Shown: one piece after another, positions 58,851-64,000 of the stretch
Position numbering within the stretch: the stretch's first letter is position 1
How the letters are laid out: every line of letters starts with the position of its first letter
Assembly: GCA_964036045.1 (NCBI GenBank)
Contig: OZ038384.1
Coordinates: forward strand, 61,539,355-61,603,354
From: Eutreptiella sp. 'Long Island Sound 2002'
Lineage: Eukaryota; Euglenozoa; Euglenophyceae; Eutreptiales; Eutreptiaceae
Length of the DNA stretch: 64,000 nucleotides
Direction: 5' to 3'
Notes under the pieces: generated by a model
Told to the model about the DNA's origin: nothing
Seen by the model: the letters and a program-made list of their open reading frames with translations, nothing else
Databases searched by the model: none
Program-made: the position numbers and the translations under genes

Positions 58851-61800
58851 ACGCTCAACGGTACCACACCCAACACCACCCGCAATGACACACCATCACC
58901 ACCACCATACACGCCCACCCGCCACCACACACCCAAGGCCCATCAGCAGGGCCGCCCGCCGACACCACAACCACCAAGCAGTCCAGCCACAACCACCACC
59001 ACCATCCAGCCCACACCGGCCCGACCACACCCGCCACCAGCCGGCCACACACGTCAGAGAACCCACCATCACGCCCGACCACACCGCGCAGGCGACGCAC
59101 CCACATCCAGCATCCGACCCCAAGCACCCACACCGGCACCATCCACACGGAGCATACATCAGCCACGCACCATCAGACAACACAAGCTGCCCACCAAGTA
59201 CACGTCCATGCGCGCACCCGCACCCAACCACGCCCACCAAGCGCCCAGCGAACCGACCCCCACCACCACCGCCACAAACAACGGCACAAACCGCCCACAG
59301 GCAGCCACCCAACGCCGGCAACAACTCCACGGGCAGAAAGGCGGACAAACCGCCGACATCAACACACCTGCACCAAGAAGCGCACCTAAGATACCCGGCG
59401 CAGGCCACACACACCGAGCGCCACACCACGAGCCGCACCCACCTCCGGCTGACCACCCACACCGAAGAACCCAACATCGCGCCCGGCCGCACTGCCGCCC
59501 TCTCCTTTCCGCCTGCCTCTCACCGGCGGCACCGCCACCCACAGCATCACCAACAACACCCTCCCCCCCGGCAGCACTCACGACGCCGTCGCCAGGCACA
59601 CCACCATCCACCCCGCACCACACCTGCAACACCCCCACGCTCAACACCACCCACAGCACCCATACCGGAAACCGCCAACACCGCCGTCCCACCCTTATCA
59701 CCCGCAGCACCGTCACCATCGACGTTGCCAGCGGCACCACCATCACGCCCGACCACACCGCGCGGACAACACGCCCACAACCAGCACCCAACCCCAAACA
59801 CCCACACCGACACCACCCACGCCGACCAGACCCCACACCACCCACGCAAAGGACACGCCGGCCACGCTCCACCAGACAACATAGACCGCCACACGCACGG
59901 CAACAGCGCACCCGCCGCCAACAGACCCCCCGCAATCCGCACCAAGTACACACCAACACGCGCACCCGCACCCAACCACGCCCACCAAGCGCCCGGCGCA
60001 CCGACCCCCACCGCCACCACCACACACACAGGCAACCGCCCAACGCCGGCACCGACTTTACGGGCAGACAGGCAGACAAACCACCTCGTCGGCATCACCA
60101 ACAACACCATCACCCGATCCACCACCTGCGGCACCAACGCCACCATCGCCCGTTACACCAACAACAACCCCCCCTCCAGCCCCCCACCACCCGTTCCCAA
60201 CGCGTCGCCTACGGCACACACCGGCCTCACGGTCACCCAGTGCATCGCCTGCGTCACCCTCGCCATCGGCACCACCGACGACACCACCGCCCACAGCACC
60301 CCCAGCAACACCCTACGCAGGGACGGTACCAGAGGCGCCACCAGCCGGCACACCACCTGCAACACCCACATCAACATCGCCACGACCCATGACATCACCC
60401 GCAGCGCCCTCACCATCGACGTCACCTGCAGCACCCTCACCGCCGACATCACCAGTTACGCCACCACCCACTGCACCACCTACAGCGACCACCGGAGCCG
60501 CAGGCCCCCCCAGCGCCCGCCCCGTCACCTATAACACCATCAGCGTCACCAACCCCGTCGCCGCCCGGCGCATCACCCGAAGCACCCAAGTCAACAACAC
60601 AAACCCGTTTCGACGCCTACAGCACCCCCCCCGTAGGCGTCACCAGCATCTCCTCAACCCATTGCATCGCCCACAGTACCCCAGCCCAACCCACTGCGCC
60701 TTCGGCGCACGGATACCCGACACCCACACAAACCAACCACGCCCACACTGCCCATCACCCCATCAGCCCATGCCATGAACACATCCACACGCACGCCCAC
60801 GCCCGGCCACGCCACCCAGGCACTACCCAGGAGCCACAACCACCCACGCAAGCGCCACGCCACTATGCCGCCAACCACCCGCCGTCAGCACCCCCCGGAC
60901 CGGTGCCCTGGAAACCGGAAGCCTGGGGACCGGCGCACACACAGGGAACCCAGAGCGCAACAGCCACCTGACCCCCGTCCCCCACGACACCCACGCCCAC
61001 ACCGGCGCCGGCACCGGCACACACCCACACCCACGCACAGCACCCCAGCCAACCCCCCCCCCCAAAAAAAAACAAAGCCAAACAAGCCAGCGAAAAGGAA
61101 GGAGCAAGGGAAAGGCAGAGGAAGAGACCGCGGGGAGAGCAGAAGGCAAACACGCAAGCCCACACACGCGCCCCCCCCCCCCCAGCCAACCCGACCCCGC
61201 ATGTCCCGCACCCTCCCAGGAACCGCCAAGCCCAAGACCACCCCCCAGGCACCACCACAACAGACCACCATGAGGAGCCGCCGAGGACAACACAAGACAC
61301 ACCACCGCCAACCACACGGAGGACACCGACACAAGCCCCACCCCCACAACCCGCCGCACCACCCGCTGCGGCGCGCCAACACACAATGGTGCCCCCATGG
61401 ATGCGGTACACCCCAAAAACTGCCTTCAGCCAGCCGACCAGAGACCACCACGGGACGCACCATGGGGACACCGCGGAAGACCCACCCAGAGTGAGGCCCT
61501 GACACCCGCTACCAGCCGGCAGCCTACCACGGGCCAACCCCACACCCGAGCAAATAGCCCCCCCCCCACCAAGGAAACGATACACCCCAGCCACACACCG
61601 CCACTCACCACCCGCGGGCGCCGCACCGGGGCCACAACACGCCCAAGATGCCGCGACCCACCGACCCGCGGACCCCGCAAACACCATAGTTCGCGCATGG
61701 CCCATACACGGCGCTCCCCGCACCACTGGGCCCACTCAACGGTGGGCCGACACCCCCAAGCATCACACGACCACACCCCCCTGGTTGCGACACTCCAGTC

Positions 61801-62385
61801 CCACACAACCCGCCCCAGGGGGCACCAGGCCCTACGCCACACCGGCCCCGCACGGCCCACGTACTGAAACACGCCAGGAGGACGATCAAGAGACTGCGCG
61901 GGGCTGCCCCACACCGCGAGAGGACAAACCACGGGCGACAACCCACCCCACCAGACCTGGACACGGTGCCCCCCCCCCCCCCCCACCGGGAAGGCCACCA
62001 CACAACACAACACCACCATACCACACCGCACCCCCCTCCCCCGGCCGGGGACATGGGACACCACAGCCCACCAACACAGGAACGAAGCCGCACCACACCG
62101 ACTCCACACCCCACCCCACCGGCACCACCCCTGGAAACTCCGCAGACCTCACGCCAGCTCAACGCCCACCACCGTCCACAACCCGAACCGCACACAGGGG
62201 CAACACCACCGGCCAGGACAGTCACCAGCGAGCAGCCACACACCACAACCACGCCAAACGGCGCGCTTCCCCGGACACCGGCGCGCAACCCCGCACCGGC
62301 CGCCGCACTTGCCCCGAGCACCAGCATCACACGCCCACCGTGCCATGAAGCAGCACCCCAACACGTGAACACACGCGATGACCCC
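58851..62385 (+). other. B2 low-complexity leader
   Basis: Equivalent to 6531-9353 of element B but about 700 bp longer, with an internal duplication of Thr/His/Pro-coding sequence (the 58990-59100 block resembles 59540-59760). Open in several frames, with shifts relative to B at C runs (for example 61970-61984). No conserved protein is evident. Confidence 0.45.
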
Positions 62386-64000
62386 ATGGCCCTGGACATC
62401 GACAGCCTGCTAGAGCTGGAGCTCCAACACACGGAGGACACACAGCATCATATGGACCTCACCCCGCCGGACCGGCCCCGCGGACCCCAGCCCGCATAAT
62501 GCCCCCCCGCGCCCCCCCCCCCCCGCGAGCGGGCGCCCTGGACGCACCTGTCCAACGCCCTGCGGCGCCACCAACCCACCCACGAAGCCAGCAAAGGGCC
62601 CGCCGAGTACCGAGCGTCCCTCGAGCACGAGCTGCCCGACGTCACGGGGCCGGGACTCCACAGGTACACCACCGTCCCCCCCCCTCCAGGCACCCCCACA
62701 CAAGAATGGGAGGACGAGTACGCCGTCGACGTCACCGAGATGACGGCATACGTGGAAAGCGTGGGAGACCTGGAGCAAGACACCGTCCTCAGCCTCCTCG
62801 CCTACCACAGCTGGAGATGGGGCCACCAGGTCACCCTCCACCGACCGCAGGACGGACCCCACCAGTGGTCCCCAGAGCAAACGGCGAAGTGGGACGTCGT
62901 CATCCAACTCACCCCCGAGGGCTTCTACATTCTCACACACAGCGGATTACCCGACGCCACACCCAATGCACAGGCGCTGCCGCTAGCCCAGCCCCAGGAG
63001 GACGACGCAGACGCACCCCCCCCGGAGGAATGTAATTGGGACCCCCCCACAGCCACCACCGAACGCATGCCGCACCGGCTCACCAAATGTCACCTCCCCC
63101 ACGACTACCATGCCACCAACGACTCGCGGGGACGCCGCACACTGCCCCTGCAGTGGGCATCACCCGAAGGCACCTTCACGTGGGGGGAAATCCTCCCCGG
63201 CACCGTGGCGCTCACGTACCTGTGGGTCCGGGACGCGGAGACGCACACGCAGCCCCCCGGCACACACCTCCTCCTCACCCTAGAGTAAGAGGCCGCCGTC
63301 GAAAACGTCCACACAGCGGAGGGAAAGGAATACGTGACGGCGAACGCAGACACCGCAGTATGGCTGCACGCTCACGAGCACACCACACCCTCCAGCGTAG
63401 TACCGGGGTCACACCCCTGTCACGTGGTCATCGTGCGACTACCCACAGGGGCAGACACAGGAAGCGCCCAACAGGGATGGGCGGACAGGTGGGCACACGT
63501 GTGCGCCTCCTTGCACGAAGGGCTGCACAGACCCTTCCTCACCAGTCACACCCTCGAGCCGGCCCCCACCATAGCCGAATCCCACACCGGGGCGGCTCCC
63601 CCCACCGGAGTCTGGGCCTACACGCGCACCCTCGACCGCGAGGCAGCGGAAGCCCTCAAGACCGCCATCTCCAACCACCAGGGCCTCGTGCAAACCCCCC
63701 ACGATAACACGCAAAGGGGCTACACCCTATGGTGGCACCACCCCATACCAGAAGGGGGCCTGCAGCCACCGGCAGACCAGCCTGGCATCGGCCCAGACCT
63801 CACAGCGATCGCCCACGCCGTCGCCGCCATGGCCCAGCAAGTTGGGGCGCCTACCCAATGGGCACCGTCCATCATCAAAGAAACGGCGGCAGGCCACAAC
63901 CCAGCTTTCGCACACTTCCGGGGACGCCCCATTCATCGCACCCTACCGGACCTCGACCTCCCTGCCCACGATGCGTGGGCCGTGCACATCCTCGTGCCCC
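62386..64000 (+). pseudogene. B2 ORF1, disabled and 3' partial
   Basis: Starts MALDIDSLLELELQHTED at 62386, as in B at 9354. A small deletion near 62470 shifts the frame into a TAA at 62497. C-run length differences restore the frame, and a second TAA at 63286-63288 replaces a Gly codon. The rest is open to the window end and aligns with B ORF1 to about 10983. Conservation beginning at this ATG supports it as the family start codon. Confidence 0.75.

Larger units (their letters stand above)
54847..64000 (+). mobile_element. Second family B LINE copy (B2), 5' part, runs off the window
   Basis: Collinear with 3054-10983 of element B: the same 83-bp, 65-bp and 64-bp monomer arrays, leader and ORF1 start. 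Array copy numbers differ (39 against 30, and 8 against 6). ORF1 has a frameshift and a nonsense codon, so this copy is dead. Its start near 54847 independently marks the 5' end of the family. Confidence 0.85.

Overview
The window reads as eukaryotic, repeat-dominated nuclear DNA. It holds two families of very large non-LTR retrotransposons (LINEs), two decayed chromodomain-bearing Ty3/gypsy copies, and a fragment of a pyrophosphate-dependent phosphofructokinase whose two half-domains lie head to tail in one frame. That arrangement recalls the fused beta-alpha enzyme of apicomplexans. Together with the high GC and extreme repeat load it makes an alveolate alga (for example a dinoflagellate) the best guess, but I cannot name the organism. 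I found no intact ordinary host gene, no rRNA and no convincing functional tRNA.

Layout. 1-3053 and 25545-38644 are two parts of one family A LINE whose 5' end lies left of the window. 3054-25544 (22.5 kb) is a family B LINE inserted in A's ORF1; a 656-bp direct repeat (2398-3053 = 25545-26200, 5 differences) flanks it like an enormous target-site duplication. B has a 5' region of three kinds of tandem monomer (about 83, 65 and 64 bp), then ORF1, ORF2 (APE endonuclease, reverse transcriptase, RNase H, Cys/His knuckle), then several further ORFs, and a 3' end in (ACCT)n. A has the same plan, a different accessory content (an RS-rich protein), the captured phosphofructokinase fragment in its 3' region, and also an (ACCT)n tail. 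38645-40109 is G/T-rich sequence with a tandem duplication of about 410 bp. 40110-54324 holds two minus-strand chromovirus copies in tandem: a 5'-truncated left copy (integrase-chromodomain) and a fuller right copy (gag to chromodomain), both full of stops and frameshifts. 54847-64000 is the 5' part of a second, decayed B copy (called B2 here) that runs off the window.

How the LINE genes fit together. In both A and B, ORF1 and ORF2 share one reading frame and are separated by a single TGA followed by CGG. Eight bases later both have a GC hairpin with the same 6-bp stem. The stretch between the stop and the first ATG of ORF2 is conserved at protein level. This is the layout of a stop-codon readthrough cassette, so ORF2 is probably made as an ORF1-ORF2 fusion, like a gag-pol protein. 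The ORFs downstream of ORF2 are conserved between A and B in a shared module (a WxPPI[DE]WG region and a C-terminal PQAAWEA region) but differ in inserted low-complexity, zinc-binding or RS-rich segments. No function is recognised for them.
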